DNA of 64,000 bases, taken from Sphagnum compactum. Lineage: Eukaryota > Bryophyta > Sphagnopsida > Sphagnales. Under the pieces are notes generated by a model. It was not told the DNA's origin, did not search any database, and was given only the letters and a program-made list of their open reading frames with translations. Each line of letters begins with the position of its first letter. Within the stretch, counting starts at the first letter, position 1. Shown here piece after piece: positions 37,991-49,779 of this stretch. A program made the translations under genes and the position numbers. The stretch covers positions 1,674,001 through 1,738,000 of the forward strand of contig OZ234501.1 of NCBI GenBank assembly GCA_965153455.1, read 5' to 3'.

Positions 37991-38236
37991 TGTATTCATC
38001 GGTGTCTAAAACGATTTTGATGTCAGGAATTAGATTCTGTCACATTATAGACATCTTAAATGGCAACAAATTTCTCAACCAAGGAGACTTTACTTCTTGA
38101 TTTCATCACCTGTGCTTTTCTAAGTCTATAATTTAACATAATGGTCAGCTTTCCCTTTCAAGATCTATAATTTAGCATAATTGTCAGCTGTCCATTTCAA
38201 AAATTGGCATTACAGTTCATAATCATTCACCCAAAC

Positions 38237-38290
38237 AATGGTCTCACTACTGCCTATTTTGCTAACAGAATAGGCAGTAGCTTGACCATT
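38237..38290. ncRNA. Imperfect RNA-type hairpin
   Basis: AATGGTC / GACCATT (7 bp), a symmetric 4/4 internal loop, then TACTGCCTATT / AATAGGCAGTA (11 bp) closed by a 10-base loop. It follows a 47-bp tandem duplication (TCTATAATTTA...AGCT, 38125-38215). It could be a small-RNA precursor or the centre of a MITE. There is no proof of expression. Confidence 0.4.
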
Positions 38291-38299
38291 ATGTGATAC

Positions 38300-41200
38300 A
38301 TTCATGGATTTGGGGAATCATTAAATCTTGTTAAAAAGTAGAATGCGATGCCATACAGCCTTAGTTGTTGATGTGCCACATGGCATTTTCATTTTGTCTC
38401 ATAATTGTCTTGTCTTGGGGAAGTTTTGCAACTTATGAATCATAATCTTCCACAAGGGAAGAGAAGATTATGCAGATAAGATGACAGATTATGTTGATTA
38501 TGACTAAAATCATATTCATCTATTTATTCACATACTAGAGGCTGCAAAATTAATCCACAATCACAAACTCTCACAATTTGGGAAGGAAATAAATTTGTTT
38601 TTATTTTATTTTCAAAGAACAAATTTGTACATATATGTCACCCATAATGTCAGGAAAAGATCATAGTTAAATGGTTTCAAACTCTTTTGCTGAATTAGGT
38701 CTTCCCAACAAAAAGAACCTATAGAACTCTACAACTTTAATCATCTTTGATGGATTGACAAGGAAATTATGTTGTAGCCTTCATGCTAGCTATTTTCAAT
38801 CATATAGTCCAATTTGAAAAATTGTCAAAATTATGGCCAATGTGTGTGTTAGTATTTGTATTCCCATTACTACTTCTCTTGGAACATCTTGATAAGAACA
38901 AATGTTGGATTCAATGAGGCTTACACAAGTGTATAATTTTCTTTACCTTCAAGCATGGTAGCTTTTTTGAACATAATTGTGTCATATTTTTGCTTGGTAA
39001 TTCAATGCTCCAATAGGTTTCTCAATTTAAAGAGCAATTGTAGTTAAATACTGCACTAGAAGAAATTGAACCCACTTCTATGGCAAGATGTTTACCAACA
39101 ATACCAGGAGTAATCAAGTTACAAGACTGAAACCCAATTCCAACAACCTCAAATGTACTTAAAGAGCAAAAATAATTATGTGAAAATTTAATGCATCAAT
39201 TAGTGAAAAGAATAATGATTTAACCTCAAATCAACCAAATATTTGATATATCATTTGATTTTTTATGAGTGTTCATTTTCAAACTTCAAAGCCACATTTC
39301 ACAAAATATCCTCGTTAGATTGTAAAATACAAAATTTGTAGTTGTAGCTCTTGAATCCTTTCAATTTTTTTTTGTCTTACTTCATATAAACTTCTATGGA
39401 TTTGTGTCTAGTTAATTGCATCCCAACTTCTCCATGGAGTTGGCTTGTTCAATTACAACCACACTAGTAAGTAACTTGTTGCAAATAGAACTTGGATTGA
39501 AACCTACAACCAAGGTTATTTCCTTCATCATTTTGGTGACTGTTTTCACACCATCACGATTTTGAATATCATTACATGTAATAAAAATTATTTCTATTTT
39601 ACATTCAAGACCAAAAAGAAAAGTGAAACCTTTTGATGTGCAATTCAAATAGCCATAGTACTTACCATGCCAAGCTATTTTGAAAGCCCCCCCCCCCCCA
39701 AGTGACCTCAAAAACAAAAGATGTAGTGGAGGTTCATCAAAACACCATTTTAGTTTATGATTGGAAAATGTGCAAAACATTCTGATAATAAATTGTGGTA
39801 TCATCTCAACAACAAGTTTAAAGACATCCAAGTTAGCATTAGAGCAAATCTAACTAATGGTTCTTACTTGAACTTGTATAGAATCTTACGTATAAACTAC
39901 ATGTGTTTTCTTTGAAAGTGAAAAAAATGTCCATCAAATTATACATTTCAATTTGTGTTTTCATTTTCAAGAAATTGAATAAAACATACACCTGCTTTCA
40001 TTACTTGCACCTTATGGCTTTTTTTTCTTTGTTTTGGCAAAAAATCATTAAAAGCTGACACTGCCCACATTTTTTGACAAAAATCCCTTTTTTTCAAATC
40101 AATTCGTCAGACTTTGCCCCATTTTAAGGAAGGAGTTGCCTCATGTATGTTTCATGGTTACACTTTTAATGTTCTTGGAAAAGGTATCACGAGTTAGGTG
40201 AATTAGGACTAAATTTGTGTGGGGATACTTGTTAATAATGCAACATTTAAAAAATTAAAAAGAATGATTGCTTAATAGCGCTTCACACAGTGGTATTATA
40301 ACCTAAAAACAATGTCATTTGTTTTTGGATGAAGGCTACTTAAACTTCGGTTGGACTGCTGATGATAGTGCTTCAACGATGTTAAACAATAATAATAATA
40401 ATAATAAAATAATCTACTATGTTTTAGTTTTTTTTTTGTGTTTTTGTTGTTTTGTAGGTCATGACTAAGGGAGTTAGTTACTGAGATAGAATGTAATCTC
40501 TCCAGCCTAATGGAAACACTTTAGGAAACGTGTTTACCAGATTTCTAGAAAGAGATTGGCAAGGGGATTTTGGGGAGATAAAGAGATGAGGTGAGGAGGA
40601 AAATTGTGAGATAGGCTTTCGAAAAAAGGGAAGTGAGATGATCAACTCAAGTGGTAGACTAAAAAAATATGGTTTGATTTTGATTTTTGGGTGTTGTAAA
40701 TAAGTAGAAGAAGAACTTGATTGAATAGATGGAATGAGAAGAATCTTGACAAAAAGACTTCTGCTGTGTTAAGAATGTGACGAAAAGGTTTAAAATTGTT
40801 GCATATGCTTCTATAAGGACCAACACAAAGGAGAGGATGAGCATGTCTAGGATTTTTGGAATGGTTGTGTGGTAGCTCATGCATGATGTTTCTAGGGATT
40901 TTGCATTAGTTATGGAATGTGTTTTGTCCTGAGAAGAATACCTGTTGTTTTGTGGGAGCTCCAAAGGATTTTGGGACTTAAGGGATGTTGGGAAGTAATG
41001 ATGTTTGGACTAGTTAATTTTGTCCCTGAATTTTTGTCTAATCTCTGATATTGAACCATGTTTAAATAGTAAAATTAATATTTTGTGGGATCTTATTGTT
41101 GAGTATGAGTTAGTAGCCACATAAAACAACTTGTTGATTCTTAGAGAGGAAACCAAAATGAGTGCCTGATCCTTTGTGGTTCATAAAATTAAGGCCATAG

Positions 41201-42420
41201 AACTTAGAAAAAAAAGAATATTTGAATCAAAATTGTCATGCTTCAGTAAAAGTATCAGAAAAAGTATCAAAATCATACTTCAATCTATAAATGTCCAGCA
41301 ATGGGGATGTGCACACTAGAAAAAATATTCCCCTTGTTTTTTGGTGACAATATTATCTCAAATTTGAAACATAGTCAATAATTGAGAATAACAACAAATG
41401 AGAATATTAAGTTATGTATCAAAGTCAAGATCATGATTGACTTGGACCTTAAAAAACAAGGACCGATGACACCCATTTTTGATATGGTTATCATTCACAC
41501 TTTGAAAAAAATGTTAAATGTAGTTTCTATGATTTTTCAAAAAATAAAAAAATTGAATCCAAAGTTGAACCTGAAATGATGAGTCTCATAAGGTTCAGAA
41601 TCATCAATTTCAAAAAATAACCATTCTAAAAATTGAACATGACCCCAAAACTTGATGGGTTTTTAATTTTTGAAAATAGTCCTTAGACCCAAAGCTAAAA
41701 AAATCTTTCATTTTACAAAAAAAAATAAAAATCTAAACCTAGACCCAATGATTCTTCTAAAAACCAAGAACCTACAAACATTGGTTGGTACCAAATAAAT
41801 AAAGGTGTTATATAGCTTGAAACAACTTTCATAGAGTCATAGTCATAGGATGCAATTTTTTGCACTGTAAGCGTTCCAAACTTTATTACAACACTACAAC
41901 AAGAAAGAAGTGGAAATACAGAACTAAAGAACTTCAATTATTAGGGGAGTAGGAGCAAACAGTATCTAGTGTATTTGGAGGGCACCTTATCTAGTGGAAT
42001 TTTTCTTTGGCAAATGGCATTTTGAAAATCAACACGAATTTTGCTAATGTTTTGGGAAAATACTCCAAATTTCTGATATCAAAAAATTGGAACCAGTTTT
42101 TGTAAGGGTTTTTTCTAGAGAACCAAGGTTATACGACATTTAAGAACTGACTCAAGAACCTTCAGGTATCTGGTGCCCTATATTTAATAACCGCCCAACT
42201 CCTTTAGGAGGTATACATCAGTGGTCTTAGGTGAACAAGCGAACCCACCCTGGTACCATGGTAACAACTAAAAACCACAAAATACATTTGAATTGCTTTC
42301 TAAATATTACGAATATCCCATGAGATTTATTTTGGCTAACTCAGGGTCTCTGAGTCCAAATCTAACATTTTTGGGGCTTAATATGGCCACTTAAAGAGGC
42401 CTCAGTCAAAAAGGTTAAGG
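38300..42420. other. AT-rich spacer between the arms of the large inverted duplication
   Basis: No clear gene. A 139-codon minus-strand ORF (39412-39831) crosses a run of ten C and has no motif I know. CACTAGAAGAAA at 39053 and CACTAGAAAAAA near 41312 resemble starts of CACTA elements but lack visible partners. An (AAT)n microsatellite lies at about 40386-40408. Confidence 0.35.
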
Positions 42421-42609
42421 TAATAGTGTGGGCGCTGGTTCACCCTGACCCCCGTCAGTGTGGATGGCTATCGAACCACCACACGACCCTGGTTAGAGTT
42501 ATGGAACAGGAATACCAATGAGGAGTTTCTTTCTGTCCACAAATATACTATCCATCCATTCATCCATCCATCGTGCCCGTGGGATTCGTGCCTTCACTAC
42601 CTTACCGAC

Positions 42610-45600
42610 AGTTTTGCCTCACGCGCTGCGCGTCCCTTTGCTTTGTGCAAAGCGAAGGAACCACGACGACCAGCAGCACATTTCTAGTCTCTACCATCTG
42701 GATGTTTGTTTTTGTTGTTCTCACCAGCTGTAGAAGCCTATTGAAGGAATTTTTCTTGTCTGGAGGAGATGGAGAAGGAGGGAAGCAGTGTAAAAGTCGG
42801 TAAGGGTAGCTTCTTCTTGCATTGTAGCCTCAGTGCCAGCCGAGGTGCCCGGTGGCTAAGACGTTTTGATGCGGCATGCGAATCTGGTGAGAAGAAATAA
42901 TCTAGATGGGATTGAAATTTTTGAAAGAGAAGTTGTAAGGGGAAGGGTTTGGGTAGAGGCCATCGTACCGAGGGGGGAGTCTTTTTCAGATACTTTCTCA
43001 AGGTGATGATCCCTGCAAGAGCAGCAGCTGGAGTCGATATATGAGCTCATTTCACAAGCCAAAGAGGCAGTCTGCACCCGTGAGCGCAAAGTGCCAGAGA
43101 CACCGTATGAAGGTAGTGTGCTGTTGTATGGAGCAAACTGCTAGATTAGGTATTAATGGAGCTTGTATTTGTTCAACTGCCGTCGAATATCAGCATAGTG
43201 CATGCACAAACTAGAGTGCTCTCAGTGGTTTCAGCAAAGATTCAAAAACTTCTCTTTGAAACATTTGGTTGGATTAGCCATGGGTACTGTGGTTTTTAGA
43301 TCATGGGCAAGAGAAGCTGCAACCGTTCTCCACCTGCAATCCTTCAAAAAAAGAATGGTGCAAATTTCGCAAGAGTTTAACCTAGCTCCCTCGAGCCTTT
43401 ATCAGCAACTAGAGCGTTGATTCAGATGTGTATTTAGTAGTATCCCATCTGTATGTATATTGACTTTGCATCTCTTGCTGTGTGCAATCCTACTGCAAGT
43501 TTCCGTTGGTGGCTTCCCCCATGTCCATTGACCTCCAGGTTCTTCATTGACAAAGATGTAGATGGCTGGCCATAACAAGCACAGCACAGTCACATTCATA
43601 ACCAAAACAAGAATTCCTTTCCATTGTAAACTACTCAATGGAGCTTTATAGAGCAGGAACAGATGTGCAGGTCTTGAAAGCAAGATGTTTAAGCTGTTTT
43701 CTGGAACTCATCATATGCCAATAGGGTCTGGAAATTTTTGATGGGTGTGGAATAATCAATTGTCTGGAATGATATGACAGGGCTTGCAAGCTCAAAGTGA
43801 TGGCAACTGAGACGAGCTTGTGCATTGATATTTCACAAGTCCAATCATTGTTGGAGAGAAATGAGCTCTGACTCTGGTTCTCTTACTGCATATGTGGAAG
43901 GTTCTCTCCTATATCTTTTTGACATCAAGTTTGATGTGATTCCATGACAGCATAAAGAAGCCATGTCCCCCTCAAATTTGCACCTTGAAGATCCAAATTG
44001 AGACCTTGTTTCACAGCAACCTCAGTTTCTATACATACCTATACAGGTAGTTTTTGCCATACCTTATAAAGTGGGCAGGTTGAAGACATTACAGGTTGTG
44101 AAAGGGTGTTTCTTGTAATATTCATCTTGGCAGCTCTTTCTGTGTAGCTTTATCAACATTCTTCAAACTCAGGCTTCTGTTCATGTGCATGGAGGCAAAA
44201 ATTTATTCTTTGACTAGCACTTTCGTTTTCGGATCTCGGAGTTCAACATCAGCAGCAACCCTGCCTTCAGAGATAGAAACATTTTGGGAGTGTGTGGGTC
44301 CAGGAATTCCATCAAGGCCATCACTTCTAAATTTCATATTTGTACATCAATGATGTCCCAACCACTGGCCTATATGTAGTCCTCTCAAGCGGTTCAGTTG
44401 AAGATGCTTGCTTTTACAGGGACAAACTGACAGGAAAGGAAGCTTACCCTCACAAGCTTGGTGCAGAGGATACCACTTCCATCATTTCTTTGGTGATTAG
44501 CTGGATATCTACCAACATCATGACTTTCATTGCTTCCAGAAATGCAACAGAAACTCATGATCTGCAAAATTGTCTGCCCATTATCTTGGGCAGATTATTC
44601 TATACTTATCTACACCCATCACCATCATAAGCTAATTGAAGTCAGTGGATAGTCATAGCAGCTCATCACTGCTATTTGATGGGGAAGGTGATGGTTTGAC
44701 ATTTTTGCAAGCAACTCTCATAAGGTTATGACTGAACTCATTGCCATGTTTTTAAATGGTGTTACTCCGATGTAATGAAAGTGGAAAAGAATCTTTCATG
44801 TCAGAAGTGCACACTTTGGGGTCATTTTGACATACCAACTAGGTTCAATTTTGGGGCTAAATTGCATATTGAACGATTATCAAAACACATGTTGGCATAT
44901 GAATATGTCTCAAACTCATCTCTTGACAAGTAGCTTTTTACTATTTAGTGACAAATCTCAACTGTTTTTGGATTGGGCGAAACAATCATTATGGGAATTG
45001 CCCAAGGACTGACACAATTGCATGAAAGCAACCATATTAACCCCTAAGCCCTAAACCCTTCAAATCTTTTGTGCTGTAGATTTCTCTGCAATTTTGAAAA
45101 TAGACTAATGATGTCTGAAATATTGTAGGCATTATCGAAAGGACTTGTAGTGGAAGGTTAGATGAAACGTAATTGAAGATTTAGGAAAGCTTGCATACTA
45201 ACATTTGAGATGTCAACTAATCCCCTCAACCACTTGGAATTATGTGAAGGTGGAAGCTGCTTGTCACAAGTTTGAGGGTTTCACCCAGAGAAGAAAGATG
45301 GCGTTGGAATGTAAATGGTCAGGGTCTTGCAGAGTGTTCGTTTTTCAAGCGTGAGAGGGATACTTACCTTGGTATCTGTACCCAATTCCTGCTGATCTTT
45401 GAACCTGCTTTGTTTGGATCATTGTGCAATTTCTTTCTCACTTTCTCTGCTTTTGCAATTTCCAAATGTTTTGTTGGTGAAATGCCACTGAGCAGTAACC
45501 CCCCTACTTTTGTCTGGCTTCAGTTGGGTAAGATTCAAGAGGCTCTGAATTGCACCCAGATTTCAATGTTCTACTAGTACAGTCTGACGGGATCCAGTGT

Positions 45601-46510
45601 TCTCCAGTAGCCAGTCTCCGAGGCCATCACTACCATGAGCCTGGACAACCAGATGACATTAGACTGATATTTTTGAAGTGAATGGAACTCTGTTGCATGT
45701 CCAGAGGATGCACATATGTTGCTAACTTGGCATTCATTGTGTGTACCATAGGAACGGTGTTTGAGAACATGTGTGGGAATGTTCAATGACGAAGTTAGAC
45801 GACAAAACTACTTTGCAGTCCACCTCCGTGAGGTGAGGTGAGAGTTTCTTTATGAACGAAGTCCACAGATCTAGAGTCTATCAGATTAAAAAATGAGCTT
45901 CCTGGATCACATGCTATGATGGACAAACCTGACATGTGAATGTGTTTAAGCAATTGGCTCTAAATGCAAGTTCTTCCAGTTCTTCATACAGAAACAGCCC
46001 AGTACATGAGGCTCAGAGGCTGGTTTGAAGGACGAAGAAACCACAATCCTTATTCAATGGTGAATGTGGAGTCTGCTAACCTGTTGAAGATTTGCAATCT
46101 GATGTAATTGCTGAACTACATAACAACTCATTCCTGTGAGATTCGCTGAACTGATCTCCCATCTAGTTGATTTCCGTTTCAATTTTAGAAAGAATTTGAT
46201 TGCTACGGCACAAAGATCAGTTTGAACAGGTACAACACTAGGACTGCTTACAATTTGCCTAGCATAACCACTTCCTATTCTTCAGTGGTTTGCTCAGACT
46301 CTCCTCACAGGAAAACAAATGAGATCTAGGTTCCTTACTTGACTATGCAGTTAAAGAATGTTTCTGCAAACATGAGTGAAATATACCCATGCGAAAAAAT
46401 CGTGTCCCTTATGTCCAGAGTTTGTTCTACAGCAAAACCTGTTGTACTACACAAGAAGGATTGTAGATCATTGAGCTCAGCTAACAGGAAGCAACAACTG
46501 AAAGAGACAG
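42610..46510 (-). repeat. Right arm of the large diverged inverted duplication
   Basis: The minus-strand partner of 34540-37690, longer by about 0.75 kb. The pairing is seen in many blocks, for instance GACCCTGACCA then ACATTCCAAC...CATCTTT, GTGCATCCTCTGGACATGC, and the CTTGTGCATTGA / CTCTGACTCTGG blocks. Composition is balanced, unlike the AT-rich spacer. Short hairpins occur inside, such as TCTGCCCA...TGGGCAGA (about 44572-44593). Same nature as the left arm: duplicated DNA of unknown origin, possibly a transposon or a gene's untranslated or intronic sequence. Confidence 0.75.
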
Positions 46511-46550
46511 AGATGGTCATATAGTTAGACACTGTGTATGGCGATAGTAA

Positions 46551-46952
46551 TCTGAATTTCTAAACTGCATAAGTATTCTGCCAAGCTCCTTCCTTGCTCC
46601 ATACATCGGTCTTCACGACGGCCTCGTGGTTCTTCATGGTCGTGTTGTCTTTCCTGGAAGAAATACTGAGATTTATGTGGACGAGAATCTGCGGAGAGCT
46701 GATGTTGCTGCCGGAGGTCCTAGTCACTTTGGAGATTACTTGTTTCTTCTCGATTTACAATTCTGCACATCAAACAACACAAGAAAATATATAACTCTAA
46801 GAGGTCGCTTCTCCAAGAAGAAGGAGTTTCAAGCTCTGGTTCTTCTCAAAAAAAACCAAAGCAGAACAGCAAGCTCCCAGGTTGATTGTTCACCCTCACG
46901 ACATCACGACTCCAATCTCAAAACAGCCGCTGCAAGAAGAATAAAAATATAG
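46551..46952 (+). CDS. Unidentified open frame, candidate exon or gene fragment
   Basis: The plus strand stays open for 133 codons from the TAA before 46551 to the stop at 46950-46952, with no ATG near its start, which suits an internal exon or fragment. The translation looks protein-like in its first 90 residues: GLHDGLVVLHGRVVFPGRN, YVDENLRRADVAAGG, HFGDYLFLLDL, then a basic tail. I cannot name a family. It sits just outside the right arm of the large inverted duplication, mirroring the ORF at the outer edge of the left arm. Codon composition is balanced compared with nearby AT-rich DNA. Confidence 0.3.
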   Translation, partial: SEFLNCISILPSSFLAPYIGLHDGLVVLHGRVVFPGRNTEIYVDENLRRADVAAGGPSHFGDYLFLLDLQFCTSNNTRKYITLRGRFSKKKEFQALVLLKKNQSRTASSQVDCSPSRHHDSNLKTAAARRIKI

Positions 46953-46959
46953 AAGAAAG

Positions 46960-48160
46960 AGTTGCACGTAGGACGGAGTCGAAGAAGGAAGTTGAGAACA
47001 CGTTACCTGTAATTTGATGGAGAGCTGCAAAATCGGATCTTTAGAGCACCACGCAACTGGATCGATTGTTGTGAAATGATTTGTAAAGAGATTGATGTGC
47101 AAGAGACTCGAGATCTTCCTCTTACGCGACGAACTCGAAGCATAGAAATGCGAATATGATGTGTGGGGAGCGAAGGTTGTAAGAAGGCAAATTACTTCGA
47201 GAAGACGGTAGAAGCTAAGATCTTTCGTCGGTTTTTCTTTGAATCGACAAGGCTTGAACCGACTCTTGCCATCTGCTGATCACTTGTCGACATTCCAGGA
47301 GGTCACGATCCTGACGAGTGTGTTGCTGAGAAGGTGATCTTGCGTAACCCATGCACCCAATGGACTTGCCACCTTGATGGCCGCCACCGCATCGTGTTTG
47401 AGGGCTTCATAAGCAAACTACAAACCTCCAAACCATCCCACCTTCGTAGCAGCCGACACTAGAGTAGTAGGCAGCCACACCACAAAACCTAGCTTGGTCA
47501 GAAATCAAGCAAAGAAATGACGTCGTCCTTGCTTCCTCCTCTCTAGCAGGCAGTCCGGAACTCGGCCACGCACACGGAATGGGTAAGAGCCGTGGCCAGT
47601 TGCAGTATACTAGTTTCTATGTATCTTCAAGGCTAGACTCTTTTCCTGGAGGTTGTGTGAGAAACTTCTAAATTAAGCTTGATCCCGCATGCATTGTCCG
47701 ACAACTTAACTACATAAAATATGTGGACTCCTGCTGCAAATGCACAGAAACTCTAGGGCAGAAACCGGATCGAAACTACGTGAAGAAATTGCTTCGCATC
47801 TCTAGCAACCGGCATGGTTTGTTTTTAGGTCTCTGATCAAACGTTGTGTGATGTCGTCATCGTCGATTCGCGTTTAGTGTGGATGATCTTCCATTACAAT
47901 TCAAAGGCGTTCCAGGCAGCTTCTTGTGCGCGGAAGGGTTTGGGATAAACTTGAACTGCAGTTGCTTCACCGTTTTATCGCTGCTACACGAAGAAGATGG
48001 AACGGTGGGAGCGAGTGAGAGTCGCTGCTACGAAGAAAGCGCGACTGTGGAAATTAAAGAACAGGAAACACACAAGCTCCTTTTAAAGTAATAAGAAATT
48101 ATTTCATTCGGGCAAGATGGAAAAACAAAATAAATAACAATATTAGAGGGTGGGCCCCAA
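46960..48160. other. Balanced-GC region without a firm gene
   Basis: GC is higher than the window average. A 70-codon plus ORF at 47879-48091 and several minus-strand fragments exist, but none shows a domain. This may be promoter or leader sequence of a lost gene. Confidence 0.3.
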
Positions 48161-48164
48161 GGTG

Positions 48165-48450
48165 GGGGGGTTTACATTCTGCCACTTAATTATTCCACCA
48201 CCCTACATTCTGCCACCCGGTTATAGAGAGAAAACACCTGGTTATTCATCAGGTTATCAAGTCGGTTGTTATGATCAATTGGGTGGTTATTTGATTTTTT
48301 AAATCAATAAAGAACCTACTAGGTCCCATCTGGTAGGAAGGATATAAAGAATCCCAAAGATTATATCCTTCCTACCAGGTGGGACCTAGTAGGTTACCAA
48401 CTTTGAAACCTTAAAATTTGTTTGATAACCTGGTTGAATGGAAAGTTTGC
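48165..48450. mobile_element. MITE-like inverted-repeat block with a near-perfect hairpin core
   Basis: It starts with two ACATTCTGCCAC motifs (about 48173 and 48203). An outer pair, CATCAGGTTATCAA against TTGATAACCTGG (about 48248-48262 and 48421-48433), encloses the long hairpin at 48313-48395. The nested inverted symmetry suggests a small non-autonomous transposon. Confidence 0.5.
48313..48395. ncRNA. 34-bp hairpin stem with a single G-U wobble and 15-base loop
   Basis: Arm 48313-48346 (begins AACCTACTAGGTCCCATCTG) pairs with 48362-48395. All 34 positions match except one, which would be a G-U pair in RNA. Such near-perfect arms indicate a young inverted repeat that could feed small-RNA production or form a cruciform. 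Expression is unknown. Confidence 0.7.
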
Positions 48451-49309
48451 CGAGAGGAGACAAATTGCACTTTCATGATTTAAGCTGCTCTGACCAGTTG
48501 TATAGCTTGCTTCAGGCCCATCTCTTACACCCTTTGAAACAATAATGCTTACTCCCCCTCCTAGAGTCCAACTGCACCTCTGAGTGCAATCTGCACAATG
48601 GCAATTGTGCACACCTAATGGCGATTTGTGCACAATTGCACTCACAAATTTGTAAGGCCCTGTTGCAAGGGCATTATGCCTTTGGAACTGCAGGTGGAGC
48701 CGAAGGTTTAGGCCGTAATGCCCTCACAGCAAGGCCTTCCTTAGCATAACATACATACGAGGCAAACGAAATATACAACCAGCTTCTATTTTGCAGATGC
48801 TAGAGACAGCTTAAACCTACTTGTAAGTGCAGGAGGCACCTTATGCCTTTTAAGTGGGTGTAAGCTCCTTCCTCTTTTCAAGGAGGCTATATTCCTGGGT
48901 TTAAGCTGTTCTCCATTTACACCAAAATTTATTCTATGGGAATACTTTATGCTTTAGGTGAAGCTGTCTTCTATGCTAGCTTGCCAATAATTTTGGTGTA
49001 TGCTAGTAAAAGCAAATCATTGATTTAATAATGTGAAGTTACAATTGTGATTTTAGGCTGTGGCCTCTTATAACACATTAACCCTAAAACCTACCCTAGT
49101 TGGACATCAGAAGAGTTGGTTCTCAATGTGGGCACTTGAGGAACTGACCCTTATACATAACAAGCAATTATTAACAAGAAAAATAACTGACGAAATTGGT
49201 AATGAAGGTATTAAACAAAGAAATTGATAACATATGGTTCGATTTTTATCTTTATGATATTGAAACCTTGTGTGGTCTCCAAAAAATTTAATTTACCTAC
49301 CTAGCCTAT

Positions 49310-49377
49310 GAAAAGAAGTAATAACCAGCCAACATTGGGTTGTAGTTCATGACAATGTTGGCTGGTTATTTTCTTTT
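49310..49377. ncRNA. Perfect 18-bp hairpin with 15-base loop, extendable to about 25 bp
   Basis: AATAACCAGCCAACATTG (49320-49337) is the exact inverse of 49353-49370, with a 15-base loop. A further GAAAAGAA / TTCTTTT pairing continues past a small bulge. It lies about 1 kb from the hairpin at 48.3 kb and has the same loop length. Confidence 0.7.
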
Positions 49378-49716
49378 ATGAAGAAACTCCAGTTCTAGTT
49401 TTTAAAAATAATTTAAAACTATCTTGGTTCCAATTCCAGTTCTAAACATTAATGGAACCGAAATCCAGTTATGAGTGCAGGTCTTCAAAAAAGTAATCTG
49501 GTTGTGGTTATGAACCAATGGTTACCTGCTATTTAACCTCCAGTTACGCCTTGGTTCTGGTTCTTGAAGAAAATAAAACGGTTCCGTTTCCTATTTTAGT
49601 TCAACAAATGATACCCTACTAACCAACTGGTGATACTTACCCGCCAAAGCTGCCAAAGCTAGTATGGGCCCAACATTGGTTTGTACCTATGGCTTGGTGT
49701 GAGGGTGAAACTACGT

Positions 49717-49760
49717 GGCAGAATGTGCCCCAGGGGTATAATATTCTCTGGTGTAAAGGA
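49717..49760 (-). repeat. GTGGCAGAATGT terminal motif, inverted partner of 48.17 kb
   Basis: GTGGCAGAATGTGCCCC here is the inverse of ACATTCTGCCAC at about 48173 and 48203, and the same text begins the segment at 37968. The two sites could bound one element of about 1.55 kb holding both hairpins. Confidence 0.45.
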
Positions 49761-49779
49761 TCATAGGTAGGTATGAGAG

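Noticed and set aside
39412-39831. A 139-codon minus-strand ORF
   Set aside because: It depends on a homopolymer of ten C (reading as a glycine run), and no known motif or splice context supports it.
39053-41330. A CACTA transposon between CACTAGAAGAAA (39053) and CACTAGAAAAAA (41312)
   Set aside because: Both motifs face the same way, so they cannot be the two ends of one element. No transposase is visible.
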